A DNA stretch of 64,000 nucleotides from Stichopus chloronotus. Lineage: Eukaryota; Echinodermata; Holothuroidea; Aspidochirotida; Stichopodidae. Shown here piece after piece: positions 1-11,960 of the stretch (positions are counted from its first letter, which is position 1; each line of letters opens with the position of its first letter). Below the pieces are notes generated by a model. That model was not told the DNA's origin, did no database searches, and saw only the letters and a list, made by a program, of their open reading frames with translations. Where the stretch lies: positions 6,687,715 through 6,751,714 of the forward strand of contig CM037833.1 in NCBI GenBank assembly GCA_021234535.1. Reading direction: 5' to 3'. The position numbers were made by a program, and so were the translations under genes.

Positions 1-732
1 CGAATTTACCATGACAATTAAAAAGAACCATTCAAATCTTTGAACTATTGTTTCAGAAATTTATTCTTCTTTTTCTCTTTTATGTCTTTATTTTGTTTTG
101 GAAAACGTCACAGTGAAATATATTCCTTCAACTTCGAATGCTCTCCATATAGGCATGATACCTCTGTAACAAATCTTTTGTGAATTTGGACCTGCTTCAA
201 TTTTTATTTAATTTTTTTATGAAAATGATGTAACAAGCATTTCATTGTTATTGTAGTCGTCTCAACTATTTACCTGCGTCAAAACGCTTGTACTCGATTA
301 TTATCACTGCAATGTGATCATCTAAATGAAATGTGGTTTGGATGAACATGTGTAAAAAGGCTAGCTTGACTATCAACTTGCAAATTTTGACATTTTGAAT
401 TCGTAATTTAAGCTGTTTACATACTTCGTTTCTCACCAAGCGAAACGATAAACTTGTTGAAACAACAAATATGTTCTGTATTAAATATGTGTGGTAGGTT
501 AGATTAACATATAAAACAAGAGGGCAATCCACGGAGTTGCTTATCTCATCGCCAACGTGCAATGATTTCAACACAGGGCCTGCACATGTGGATTTGTAAT
601 AGTTTGCTGCAACCACATCTCACAGAAACCTGGTTCCAGACATTGATTGTAAATTAGAGCCAAATATTCTTTAAGCATAAAATGATGGTAACCAGAAAAA
701 TCGAACATAATATCTCAATACAGATATCTATT
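1..732. other. AT-rich stretch, nothing recognised
   Basis: No convincing coding exon, repeat or RNA gene was seen. The open frames are short and lack recognisable motifs or splice context. Confidence 0.4.
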
Positions 733-953
733 GTAAGGTAGCAAACGTAAGCCTATAGCCTGAAGCCACTAGGCTCAAGTAACGATAACAATAACGGCTG
801 AAAAAGTATCTCTGCATATTACGCTACATAACACAATTATATTATAAGGTAGCAAACGTAAGCCTATAGCCTGAAGCCACTAGGCTCAAGTAACGATAAC
901 AATAACGGCTGAAAAGTATCTCTGCATATTACGCTACATAACACAATTATAAC
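733..953. repeat. 111 bp tandem duplication, two copies
   Basis: Two adjacent copies start with TAAGGTAGCAAACGTAAGCC at 733 and 844 and run to TACATAACACAATTATA. They differ by little more than one A in an A-run (GAAAAAGTA versus GAAAAGTA), so the duplication is recent. No coding content was seen. Confidence 0.9.
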
Positions 954-1269
954 ATTGGGTTATTCCATGTAGGTTAGGCTTACTGGTTAGAGTTAGGGGC
1001 AGGATATAAGAGCATCCCTCTATGGGTTACTTGCACATAAGTCTCCTATTTACCTGTGTAGGACCTGGTTCTGCTGAAATTGTTTGACTTAAAAATAATG
1101 TTCTCATAATCCACAACGGCCAGTTCTACTAAAGATGTTTTGACTAAAGTTAGAAAGGTGGTGTCTATTGACCCAAATGCTGGCTCTAGGTTTTTTATCA
1201 AACAATCATACAATTTCACCAGTTTACTATAAGAGCGATAAAGTGTGTCTTCAATAGTGTGTTCATAGG

Positions 1270-1840
1270 AACAGCCTTGCAAAATTTTGCGTATAATTCT
1301 TAATTAGCTCTCAAGATATGGTTCGAAATCCAAATTTTTGGGCAAAAATTGACATTTTTTCCTAAAAAATCAACAAATTTCACTGGATTTACCAGTACAG
1401 TAATACAAACTTTAACTTAATTGGTCTAATAGTTCTCAAGATATGCTGGAAATGCAAATATTATGCCAAAATTCGGTTTTTCCTAAAAAATCAGCAAATT
1501 CCAAGGGAATTACCATTACAGTAATATTTTGTTGCACAGTACGTGTTCTCAGAGAAGTCCTCACCACGTCTTAAGTTAATTGGTATAATAGTTCTCAATA
1601 TGGTGGAAGTACAAATTTTGGGGCAAAACTGGCTTTTTTCCTAAAAAATCCTTAAATTTCACTCTCTTTACTATAAAAGTGATATACCTTGTATATTACA
1701 TTCTCAGATAAGTTTTTGCAAAATTTTGCATTAAATGCTTAAATACTTCTCAAAATATACTGGAAAATCCAAAAAATCAGCAAATTTGACTCAATTTACC
1801 ATACAATTAATATATCTTGAACATATTGGCATCATGCAAA
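1270..1840. repeat. degenerate tandem array, units about 125-160 bp
   Basis: About four diverged units are anchored on CTCAAGATATG-like boxes near 1310, 1435, 1594 and 1749. Each is followed by a purine-rich stretch, CCTAAAAAATC and a CAAATTTCACT/TTTACCA segment. A TGCAAAATTTTGC box occurs at the start (about 1276) and again near 1716. Unit lengths vary, so this is an old array. Confidence 0.7.
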
Positions 1841-1948
1841 ACCTTACCAAGTTTAAACTTTATTGCATTACATTTCAAAGTATTTTGTCCTGATTGTGTG
1901 CTTACATATTTAAACCTGCCCTATTGCATGCTATAAGAAATTAACTTA

Positions 1949-2862
1949 AAGGTAATTTAAGCATGGCAATATAGGTTGTCAAAACAAGTCCGTGACATGT
2001 TTATCAATAACTTGCTTCTTGAGTATCTCGAAAATGTGAAGTTGTGACTCTTACTAGAAAGTATGGTAGACAAAAAAAAAAGTTTAATTTTCAATGAGTT
2101 TTATCTATTCACTATATTTCTCTTTAAAACAATATTTCGGTGATCCCAAAAGACTGAAATTCGTTGAATATTCTCCTTGAATATAATAAAGGAACACAAT
2201 CAGATTCAGTTGAGAAGAAAAGTATTGATGCCATTTTCCTTTTTGATATGGCTGATTAACATTTCAATATTGTAATGTGATTAGGTCTTAGACACAATTT
2301 TTTTTGTTAGTGTACAAATTTGAGTAATTTCAGAGCAAAAATAGAAAGAAAACAGTTTAATGCGTTAAAGTATGAATAGATAACTTGGCGCGACGTTCCT
2401 ATCTTGGTAGATCTTTTTTCTTTAGAGTTTAGAAAAAGTGAAATAGTTACACAATGATATAGGTTAAAAAAGCAACAGGGTGGGTGTCTACAAGAGTGAC
2501 GACACTATCCCACTGACTACACAAAACCGGCAGATACCCATCAGACTTTACACACATCTATGTCATCAGAGCAAGTCGATGATTCCTTAATTAACAGTCA
2601 ACCAGTTCATCTTCGTTGTATATATTTGCTCTACCGATTTCATTTTTATTCGCCACATAGAATACATAAGGAACCAATTTAGGACAAGTCCAAGTTATTC
2701 TGCGTGTTTCGTATGGAACAATATTACATATTTCAACACCCCCTCAAACTTCAATGAAGGAAATTGTTACTCCCGTTTTGTGCAATAATGTGTTTTGTGG
2801 CTATTGTGTGGAAAACTTAGCATACATCAATTACGAAGATGTAGAGCGTAATAACGTACCAT
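1949..2862. repeat. 914 bp direct repeat, copy 1
   Basis: Begins AAGGTAATTTAAGCATGGC and ends ATAACGTACCAT. The same 914 bp recurs at 18366-19279 in the same orientation with about three substitutions by eye: in the A-run near 2073, GATACCC/GACACCC near 2534, and CCCCCTC/CCCCGTC near 2742. There is no long open frame and no clear terminal inverted repeat inside the shared block. It is probably a non-autonomous mobile element or a very recent segmental copy. Confidence 0.9.
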
Positions 2863-2871
2863 AGCTGCTAC

Positions 2872-2901
2872 CACGGTTGCAGCTATTTTCAAAAAATTGC
2901 A
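2872..2901. repeat. 30 nt segment inverted relative to the left flank of the 914 bp copy 2
   Basis: It lies 9 bp after copy 1 of the 914 bp repeat. Its reverse complement matches 18333-18362, which lies 3 bp before copy 2, at 28 of 30 positions (TGCAATTTTTTGAAAATA then CCGTG). The two could be opposite ends of one element, each retained in only one copy. Confidence 0.7.
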
Positions 2902-3508
2902 TATGCCCGTAAGTGCTATATTTTCCGTTGAATCTGAAGAAATTGAAATATTTGGATGCAAAACGCAAAATTTTCTAACACAAAGCTTGAAAGTTTATTG
3001 TTGTTCTGTATTTTACCATTGAAAATGCAAGAATTAAAAGAAGTAATACATTTTTCCGATTTTTCTTATGTAAAATCAAAAAACGTCCAACTACCACTCA
3101 AAGCGCCAAATATTTGGAAGCACAGATCACTAGTTGTTAACACTGAAACTATGCCAATCATCAAATATTACTTGACACATATCTCTTTTTCTGTTGGAAG
3201 TCATTAAGGTCACGTTGACCCAGAGATTCTTTAACACAAAGGGTATTTTCCTTAAATTGTACGTAAGCGGGCAAATTTTCTTTCAGTTTTTCACGTAAAT
3301 TGATCAAAAATGGAAAAACGATTGATTTCTTCCATATGTGTTCAATAAAATTAAAGTTCCTACCTTTAGGAGATCTTTTCATAACAAAGTCGTTTTATGT
3401 TGTGTAATTGCAAGTTTTTCATTATACCTTTGAAAATAGCGTCGTCAAAGAAAGCTTGTTTGGTTCTTAGGATTACGCACTTGGGTTTAACACTGCACCG
3501 GTATTCCA

Positions 3509-3700
3509 AGTGCTGAATAGTCTTCTACAAAGGTCAAACGTGTGTACCCCTAATGGAAATCTTTTACTCCTAATGGAAATAGTCTTCAAAGACTGCGTTC
3601 AGTTGGATCCGGTGCTGAATATTCTTCTGTAAAGGCCACACGCGTGTACCCCTAATGGAAATAGTGTGCAAAGACTGCTGGCAGTTGGATCCGTTTTTCT
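3509..3700. repeat. 102 bp tandem duplication, diverged
   Basis: GTGCTGAATA.TCTTCT followed by GTGTACCCCTAATGGAAAT and CAGTTGGATCCG occurs at 3510 and again at 3612. A further partial copy of CCTAATGGAAAT lies between them. No coding content was seen. Confidence 0.75.
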
Positions 3701-3714
3701 CATCTGTCAAACAT

Positions 3715-4738
3715 TATTGTCCAAAGGAAAAAAAGTGCCATAAAAAGCACGGTTGTGCCCCATACAGCTTTCAACCAAAGAGATTACGTATTTCTCTCAC
3801 TTTGGAGAATACTTGCAATCATATATTATGAGTAGAGAAGCAGATTTAAAAAAAAAAGAAATAAACAAAAAGAAAAATATGAAGGGAGGATGAATTGTAG
3901 CGTACATTTGAAACATATGAAGATATATACGTACAACACAGATATGTGGGCTATTTTGTAATCCTCAAGCTCATTTAAAAATAAAGAAATGTTAGCATTA
4001 TTTTGTCCTTCTGTGCATTCGCAGTTAATAAACAGAAATTAAAAACTGTGATGTCATACTGCTGAATTTGACGAAGTCAGGGAACGGAATGAGGGAAACT
4101 AAATGGGAAAATGGAGACGACCTTATTTATTTCAAGTCCACCAATTAGTATAATTAGGCATTAATTATTTTAGCTGAGCATCATCATCCTTGTTAGGGCT
4201 ACTAATACTGTGAACACCTTTTGTTGCAACTTAACAAGTTTGAGATATTACAAATAAAAAAAAAATTAAGAATTGTCATAAAGACGCAGTTTTTAAAATT
4301 TGGAAATAATGTCTCGAGCAGTGGCTTTTTTACGTATTCTTTCAGCCTTTCAAGTAATAATTATTGGAATTATGATTATTAATCACTGATGATTTCTGAC
4401 AGTCTATCGTGTATAGTAAAACGTTTTATTCCATGATGTGCAGGTACGTTTCATGTTTAAATCGATGCAGTTAAATTTTCTCCATGTGGTCATGAAGTTT
4501 ATATTCTGGACACCACTTGATTAGTTTACCAAAGGTATCGAAATTGAATAATCCTTTCTTGAAAATCAAACGCCTTGGATTTGCAACAACCACTGATACA
4601 GTGACACGAGCAGAAACATTACACTTAAGTAACTATTTAAAAGTGGAAGAATTATTCCATCACTTCTACACACTCTGTATTCAAATGCGTATTTCGTTTT
4701 GAAGATCTTGTTGATTGAATTTTTAGCTACTAGTCCCC
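3715..4738. other. intergenic AT-rich DNA, nothing recognised
   Basis: Only short open frames without motifs, and A/T homopolymers (for example near 3850 and 4255). Confidence 0.4.
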
Positions 4739-5162
4739 TTAGATTGGGGAATGCGGCCCAGGACGAGGAGAAAGGGGGCTCAGCAAAAATTCAGAAAGGG
4801 TGGGGTCCTCATTCAGAGAAGTAAAGGCTCGTTTCAAAGTGCGAGCAGGACCGGAGATCAGGGGATAAAATTCTAACACAAGGGCGGGGGTTACTAGTGT
4901 TGGAGGTCCTACTTTTATAGGTAAGGTCAAGACGATCGAGTGGAGCGGCTTTGGGTTTACATTGTTTAATGATACACATCGGATATACATTGTTTAATGA
5001 TACACATCGGGTACCCACGCGAGAGAAAGTGTCCTGTGAGGGCAGATATTGAAACGGTCGTAGTCAGCCGGGTCTGAGCAAATACGTTTGGTACGTAGGC
5101 ATGAGCTATAAACGATCGACTTGTTGAGATTGGGAGGGTAAGCACCGTCGAAATGTAGTGAG
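4739..5162. other. GC-richer block with a 28 bp tandem duplication
   Basis: Base composition shifts to G-rich relative to the surroundings. TACATTGTTTAATGATACAC is repeated at 4958 and 4986. Open frames run on the - strand but contain no motif I recognise, and their composition follows the GC shift. A decayed transposon is the likeliest source. Confidence 0.4.
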
Positions 5163-5930
5163 AGCAGTGGCGGCGCCAGGATGTCAGACTTGGGGGGGGG
5201 GGCAAACTGAGGGCAGAGGAAAATGTTGGGGGCAAAGATTCTCGCGCGAAGAGCGAGGTCTTGCGGGTAGGGTCCATGGGCAAGCCTTAGGGCCCCTGGT
5301 GGGGTCCATGAGCAAAGCCACGGTGGGGGTCCAGGGGCGAAGCCCCGTGAAGCTCTGAGGTTTTAGCATATCTCTGGATGGAAAATTAAGCCCCAAGAGA
5401 GGTATATTATTTATTTTTATATTATTTATTTTTTCGGTTGACCGTACTCCAAGGTTCCCAACTTTTTTCTTTGGGAGTACCATTTCACATTTTCGAGGTA
5501 CCACCGAGTACACACACATACACACACACATAGGCTACATACACTTCCATTCCATTCTTATATTTAGGAAAACAACGACATTCCTATATTTAGGAAAACA
5601 ACCACTTACCCGCCCTTCCCTTATGCTGGACGGTAAACATTCCAGAGAAAATTGGTCTACCAGGCTGGTTTACTGTTGAAGTGGTTACGGCATGATAAAA
5701 AAAAAAAAAAAAACTGGCAGCCAGTGTAACATAAATTAGGCATTAATCAACCATGGTTCCCCGGAAGCTGATCTTATTCAGTCCAATGCCAATACATAGT
5801 TTTGTGATTAATTTTGGATGAGTACAAGATCTAATTGGGAAGGGTGACAGCAACTGGGGGGAGCAAGGAAACAATCTGGAGGGGCAAATGCCCCTCAAAT
5901 GCCCCCCCCCCCCCCGTAAGGCCACCACTG
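5163..5930. mobile_element. MITE-like block with CAGTGGYGGC inverted ends next to G/C runs
   Basis: The left end reads CAGTGGCGGCGCCAGG at 5165 followed by a run of G. The right end is GCCACCACTG at 5921-5930, the reverse complement of CAGTGGTGGC, preceded by a long C run. Between them are GGGGTCCA...GGGGCGAAGCCCC segments and an A-rich stretch near 5700. The right end lies exactly where the adjacent Penelope reverse-transcriptase fragment stops, consistent with insertion or truncation there. Family unknown. Confidence 0.5.
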
Positions 5931-6400
5931 AATAAGAGATGCTTGTCAGTGTGTCTGCAATAGAAAGATGTCGAAAATGCGCCTACTGCCAAATTAATAA
6001 GGACATCAACACAGGCCAATTGATTACTGGAAACCTCAAAAGTGAATTTAATGTTTTCATTGGAAGGAATTGAAGTGGGTTTTAAAACTATTAAGAGCTT
6101 TGTTGCCTGGGTCCAAATAAACAAAAATATCGTCAATTTAGCGATAGTAGTGTAATGGTTGAAGAGGAAAAGTAGATAAGATTTGATCCTCAAGTTTATT
6201 CATGAAAATGTTGGCATAGTAGGTGCCATTTTTGTGCCCATTGCTGTCACTTTAATTTGGCGGGAGAAAATCTATTATTAAAGAAAAAATAGCTGTTTTT
6301 AAGTAAGAAATCGATACGTCTGTACATATCACAAGAACTTAACGTTTGAAGTATGTTTTAAAACAAAGTTTGCAGAAGACTCGTCACCCTGTCCAAATTA
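5931..6400 (-). pseudogene. Penelope-like element reverse transcriptase fragment
   Basis: Read on the - strand with frame changes. A degraded VTSL block near 6390 is followed by LLKNSYFFFNNRFS near 6300, MGTKMAP near 6220 (the PLE box preceding the catalytic domain), ANIFMNKLEDQI, then IDDIFVYLDPGNK near 6120, which carries the catalytic Asp pair. The order continues through NIKFTFEVSSNQLA, VDVLINLA and STSFYCRHTDKHLLFS, ending at the neighbouring MITE-like block. Block order and wording match the Penelope reverse transcriptase closely. The copy is dead: the frame shifts near 6200 and a stop precedes the catalytic box. The thumb and endonuclease do not follow on this strand. The endonuclease part lies immediately beyond 6400 on the opposite strand. 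Confidence 0.8.
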
Positions 6401-6417
6401 CCGAAATTTAATTATTT

Positions 6418-6890
6418 TAGCAAAGGAAATACGTGTTGCAGTAAGCAAAGATGGCAAATCTGCAAACACATCAATACAGGAGAGCGAGTCACCGTTCCTA
6501 GCGTTACATTTTCATTGAAACCACCTAATCTTAATTAGGTGACTCTAGTAATGTAGTTTATTTACTTCGTTGTAACCTGTGCTTACACTACTGTATCTGT
6601 GTTGGAGAAACAGGTATTTCGTTTCGTATCCGATGTAACAATCACAAAACGTTTATTCGTGACAACGCTATTGGGTATCCAATCACTTGACACTATAATG
6701 AAATTCATCACTCCATTAATAATCTTAAAGTAACTTTAGTAGCTGGCAACAGTGCCTGTACAAAAGGTCGTAAGCCTGCAGAACTAACGTGGCTAATGAA
6801 GCGTCGAACACACCGCATTGGGCTCACCAAAGTCCTCTGTGTTCTAAGTCAAAACATTTTTCATCAAACGCGTAAACCCTGTTACGTTGT
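6418..6890 (+). pseudogene. Penelope-like element C-terminal GIY-YIG endonuclease fragment
   Basis: Translation on + shows a Cys-rich linker (KGNTCCSKQRWQICKHI near 6420-6470), a stop and frame change near 6535, then NVVYLLRCNLC near 6550, CVGETGISFRIRCNNHKTF near 6600 (the GIY-YIG arginine-containing helix), and a degraded tail HSINNLKVTLVAG...ELTWLMKRRTHRIGL to about 6850. This is the usual PLE order: Cys-rich linker, NVIYL, YVGET, NNH. At least two in-frame stops (near 6535 and 6687) make it a pseudogene. It sits head-to-head with the - strand reverse-transcriptase fragment. Confidence 0.8.
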
Positions 6891-6971
6891 TTTGGTATCT
6901 CCTTGTGCATTGTTTGCCTAATGTAGTTACCGATTAATGATTAAAGTTACTCACTGTGCTGTTTAATTTTG

Positions 6972-7002
6972 CTGAAGAATGTTCTAGGCGGATGGAAAAT
7001 TC
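6972..7002 (+). ncRNA. hammerhead-ribozyme-like relic in the Penelope 3' region
   Basis: CTGAAGA (6972-6978) fits the CUGANGA core, and GAAAATTC (6995-7002) fits GAAA followed by a palindromic mini stem III (AATT) and a C at the cleavage position. Stem II and stem I pairing are poor, so if genuine it is an inactive relic. Support comes from position: it follows a PLE C-terminal region, where hammerheads are known. It also resembles the core at 57790-57828. Confidence 0.3.
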
Positions 7003-7057
7003 GGAATAAATCCGTTTATCTTGTACTACTTTTACTCTTGTACTACTCTCTCTCTCT

Positions 7058-7189
<132 letters not shown>

Positions 7190-7930
7190 TATTTCTATTG
7201 GAGAGAGGTGCTATCTCTATCGGAGAGAGTGAAATTTGGTGATACGTTGCTTTAGGGGGTCTGCTTTAGGGGTTGCTGACTTACCACACCGCCTTGTATA
7301 TCATGCTCCACGTTGTCTTTGGCTTGCATATCATTTGATAATTCATCATATCCACTGTCGATCGTTGAACAACATTGGTCTCATATTTCAAAGGCTGTCA
7401 ACGTACGTGTAAACTACAGTACCTATTCGTTTTCATCTTGAATTTACTGGTTGCAAGTTATACCTTGGTCAGGTAATCCAAACACGGTTGCTGTAATCTG
7501 GAGACAACGAAGAATCCATCCTAACTAGAGGAACGCGTTCTCATATGGGGATTCACACAAACACATTTTTCGTAAAAGGTAATAGGTCCACGTTCCTTAA
7601 ACCTATGTCATTTAACTGCCTACTGATCGTGTGAAAACGTCGACTCACACCACAGTAGTATCTTCATCCTTCCACTATGATTACTTATCTAGCATTAACT
7701 GCAGTTGAACGATTACCGGTAGTCCTTTGTTTATAGCACTGAGATACCACGTAGCCTACAAAGGAGCTACTTGTGTTGACATTCGCTATGCTCAACACAC
7801 AGACGCTTTCTGAATAGCTTGCTTCACATCCACTGACTGTTATCTTTTCTGGCACAATGCAAAGGTCGTTCCATTACATTGGAGGGGGTTAGCAACGATG
7901 AACGTTAAGTGGCAGTAAAATTCCCGACAT
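7190..7930. other. no gene seen
   Basis: Mixed-composition sequence with many stops in all frames. No repeat anchors were found apart from the approach to the next array. Confidence 0.4.
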
Positions 7931-7934
7931 GCAT

Positions 7935-10900
7935 GTACACTCGAGGCGTCACATATAAGTGTACGCAAAATAAGCGAGTTCTACAGTGAACACCAAGTCG
8001 ACTCTATACCGCACATACAAAGTAAAGTACTATCATACAATAGATTTATTTTTTCTTTTGAAATTTAGCTTTCTGGAGGGACATCTTGGTATTTCATCTA
8101 AGAAAAATATTAATTAAAGACACTTTACTTGACAAGTTGGCTAAAGATGTATATTTACATAAACATGCACGAGTACTTCAAGGATCCCACCGTTAACGGC
8201 CAGTTGCAGTTTTACACATCGCGTAAAAAAATATATAATTAAAGACATTCTTATTTTCTTTATTTCAAAACTAGATAGAATTGTTGGATTTCATGTATAA
8301 AAAAGTAATCGCCACAGCTTTATCCCATAAGACATTAAAGCTGTATACATTTTTTGTTTTTAATGTTGGATTTCGAGCGGGGAGAATATGGGTTGAAATG
8401 GTGTTAATAAGTGATGTGTCTTACATATTCTAATGGCGATTAAAATATTTCCTGGTAGACGTTCAACATATTATCATCAGAGATAGATCTTTAAAGTAAC
8501 ATGTTGTATGTTACTTCTCCTCAGGGGGGAAGGCAATTGCAAATATGTTTTACTAAATTGATCTCTTTCATGTTTTGAAATTAGGTTTCAAGGAGGAAGA
8601 TCTTAGTAGTTCATCTTATATAATATTAATTAATAACATTTAGTTTCTAAGATGCTAAAGGTATAAATTGTTTTATTTCCTGACTTATTTAGGGTAAACT
8701 ATGTCACGAAGGAAGTTGATTTTTTACTTGAATCAGGCGTATTTCGACAATTGTTGTTCTGGGATATGTTCACAAAATACGTAAATTTCATAGCGTTGAT
8801 ATTCATATTCTTTCTGGTACTTCAAAAAAGGCTAAATTTTACACGTCTCAATATACCACTCATTTCTTGTTGATGTACATCCAAGGTGTCACATACAAAT
8901 GCACGTAAAATTTGAAATTCCTATGCTCAACGTAGATTTGGATACATGAAATACCAACCAACTGTAGAAGTACCAGCTTCTTCCTAATCTGTACTGTGAA
9001 ACGTATTGAAAAAGGTCATTTCTGCCTATTAATAGAAGAAAAATATCATATATTTCTTCATAACACTTTCCTTTATAAGAGATGAATGGAAAATTTCAAC
9101 TGACCGGACACTCACGATGTGAGGCACAAGTGTTCGTAAAATTAGCCAGTTATACAGTTAACAGTAAGTTAGCTATACTGCTGCACATACACACTATACA
9201 ATTATCGGAAACTTGATTTCATATTTTGAAATTAGGATTTAAGAAGGGAGATCTTGTAGTTCATTTATGAAAATATTAACTAATAACATTTTCCCAAATG
9301 TGTGTATTGTTTTATTTCCTGACTAATTTCGGCTGAACTATGTAACATGGACCTTCAATTTTGACTTGAATCATATAATTTTCGAAAATTGTTCTTCTAG
9401 GACATGTTTACAAAAATATGTAAATTTCATAGCGTTGATATTCATATTCTTTCTGGTACTTCAAAAAAGACTAGATTTTACACGTCTCAATATACCACTC
9501 ACATTTTTTGTTGATGTACATCCGAGGTGTCACATACAAATGCACGTAAAATTTGAAAGTCCTATGCTCAACGTAGATTTGGATACATGAAATACCAACC
9601 AACTATAGAAGTACCAGTTTCTTCCTCATCTGCACTGTGAAACGTATTGAAAAAGGTCATTCCTGCTTCTTAATAGGAGAAAAACATCATATATTTCTTC
9701 ATAACACTTTCCTTTATAAGAGATGAATGGAAAATTTCAACTGACCGGACACTCGCGGTGTCACGCACAAGTGTACGTAAAATTAGCCAGTTATACAGTT
9801 AACAGTAAGTTAGCTATACTGCTGCACATACACACTATACAATTATCGGTATCTTGATTTCATATTTTGAAATTTGGATTTCAGAAGGGAGATCTTGGTA
9901 GTTCATTTATGAAAATATGAACTAATTACTTTTTTCCCAAATGTGTGTATTGTTTTATTTCCTGACTAGTTTCGGGTGAACTATGTGACATGGACCTTCA
10001 GTTTTGACTTGTATCATATAATTTTCGAAAATTGTTCTTCTAGGACATGTTTACAAAAATATGTAAATTTCATACAGTTGATATTCATATTCTTTCTGGT
10101 ACTTCAAAAAAGGCTAAATTTTACACGTCTCAATCTACCACTCGCATTTCTTGTTGATGTACATCCGAGGTGTCACATACAAATGCACGTAAAATTTGAA
10201 AGTCTTATGCTCAACGTAGATTTGGATACATGAAATACCAACCAACTATAGAAGTACCAGTTTCTTCCTCATCTGCACTGTGAAACGTATTGAAAAGGTC
10301 ATTCCTGCTTCTTAGTAGAAGAAAAATATCATATATTTCTTCATAACACTTTCCTTTATAAGAGATGAATGGAAAATTTCAACTGATCGGACACTCGCGG
10401 TGTCACGCACAAGTGTACGTAAAATTAGCCAGTAATACAGTTAACAGTAAGTTAGCTATACTGCTGCACATACACACTATACAATTATCGGTAACTTGAT
10501 TTCATATTTTGAAATTTGAATTTAAGTAGGGAGATCTTGGTAGTTCATTTATGAAAATATTAACTAATAACTTTTTTTCCAAATGTGTGTATTGTTTTAT
10601 TTCCTGACTAGTTTCGGGTGAACTATGTAACATGGAACTTCAGTTTTGACTTGAATCATATAATTTTCGAAAATTGTTCTTCTAGGACATGTTTAAAAAA
10701 ATATGTAAATTTCATACAGTTGATATTCATATTCTTTCTGGTACTTCAAAAAAGGATAAATTTTACACGTCTTTATATATCACTCGCATTTCTTGTTGAT
10801 GTACATCCGAGGTGTCACATACAAATGCACGTAAAATTTGAAAGTCCTATGCTCAACGTAGATTTGGATACATGAAATACCCACCAACTATAGAAGTACC

Positions 10901-11960
10901 AGTTTCTTCCTAATCTGAACTGTGAAACGTATTGAAAAAGGTCATTCCTGCTTCTTAATAGGAGAAAAACATCATATATTTCTTCATAACACTTTCCTTT
11001 ATAAGAGATGAATGGAAAATTTCAACTGACCGGACACTCGCGGTGTCACGCACAAGTGTACGTAAAATTAGCCAGTTATACAGTTAACAGTAAGTTAGCT
11101 ATACTGCTGCACATACACACTATACAATTATCGGTAACTTGATTTCATATTTTAAAATTTGGATTTAAGAAGGGAGATCTTGGTAGTTCATTTATGAAAA
11201 TATTTACTAATAATTTTTTTCCAAATGTGTGTACAGTTTTATTTCCTGACTAGTTTCGGGTGAACTATGTAACATGGACCTTCAGTTTTGACTTGAATCA
11301 TATAATTTTCGAAAATTGTTTTTCTGGGACATGTGGAAATAATATGTACATTTCATAGTGTTGATATTTCTATTCTTTCTGGTACTTCAAAACAGGCTAA
11401 ATTTTACACGTCTTTATATATCACTCGCATTTCTTGTTGATGTACATCCGAGGTGTCACATACAAATGCACGTAAAATTTGAAAGTCCTATGCTCAACGC
11501 AGATTTGGATACATGAAATACCCACAAACAATAGAAGTACCAGTTTCTTCCCCAATCTGTATTTGAAGGCGTTGTTAAAAATTAATTTCTGCTTCTTAAT
11601 AAAGAAAAACAAAATGTATTTTTTAATAGCTGTTTCGATTATAAGAAATCACGGCAAGATTTTAACTCGGTGGACTCTCGCGGTGTCACGCAGAAGTGTA
11701 CGTAAAATTATCAAGTTTTACTGTTCACGGTAAGTTAGCTATACTGCTGCACTTACAAGCTATGCAACTATAGGTAACTAATTTTCCTTTTCGAAATTTG
11801 GTTTTAAGGAGGGAGATCTTGGTAGTTCAAGAAAATATCAATTAAGAACTTTTTATGTGACAAGATTCTAATGGTGTGTATTGTTTTTGTTTTTGTTTTT
11901 TTCTAATGGAGGGTTAACTATGTCATAATGGGCATTGATTTTTGTTACTTGAATTATATA
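7935..11960. repeat. ~642 bp tandem satellite-like array, about six units
   Basis: GTTGATATT-CATATTCTTTC lies at 8795, 9434, 10077, 10719 and 11360, a period of 639-643 bp. A second box, GGGAGATCTTGGTAGTTCAT, occurs about seven times (near 8076, 8591, 9243, 9887, 10529, 11170 and 11805), with the outer copies most diverged. Each unit contains two related boxes of the form GGTGTCAC..ACAA.TG.ACGTAAAATT about 233 bp apart (for example 9524 and 9757). The unit may itself derive from an older duplication. Reading frames of ~85 residues recur in the central units but show no coding signature. Confidence 0.9.

Noticed and set aside
1309..1330. GGTTCGAAATCC as a tRNA B box
   Set aside because: It lies inside the degenerate tandem array, with no A box or acceptor stem nearby.
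4739..5531. Overlapping - and + strand frames rich in Pro, Arg and Gly
   Set aside because: They lie in a locally GC-rich MITE-like block where stops are rare. No motif was found and the frames overlap one another.
9366..10875. Three similar ~85-residue frames sharing DVHPRCHIQMHVKFES
   Set aside because: They recur only because the DNA is a ~642 bp tandem array. The outer units break the frame, and no domain or start context supports translation.
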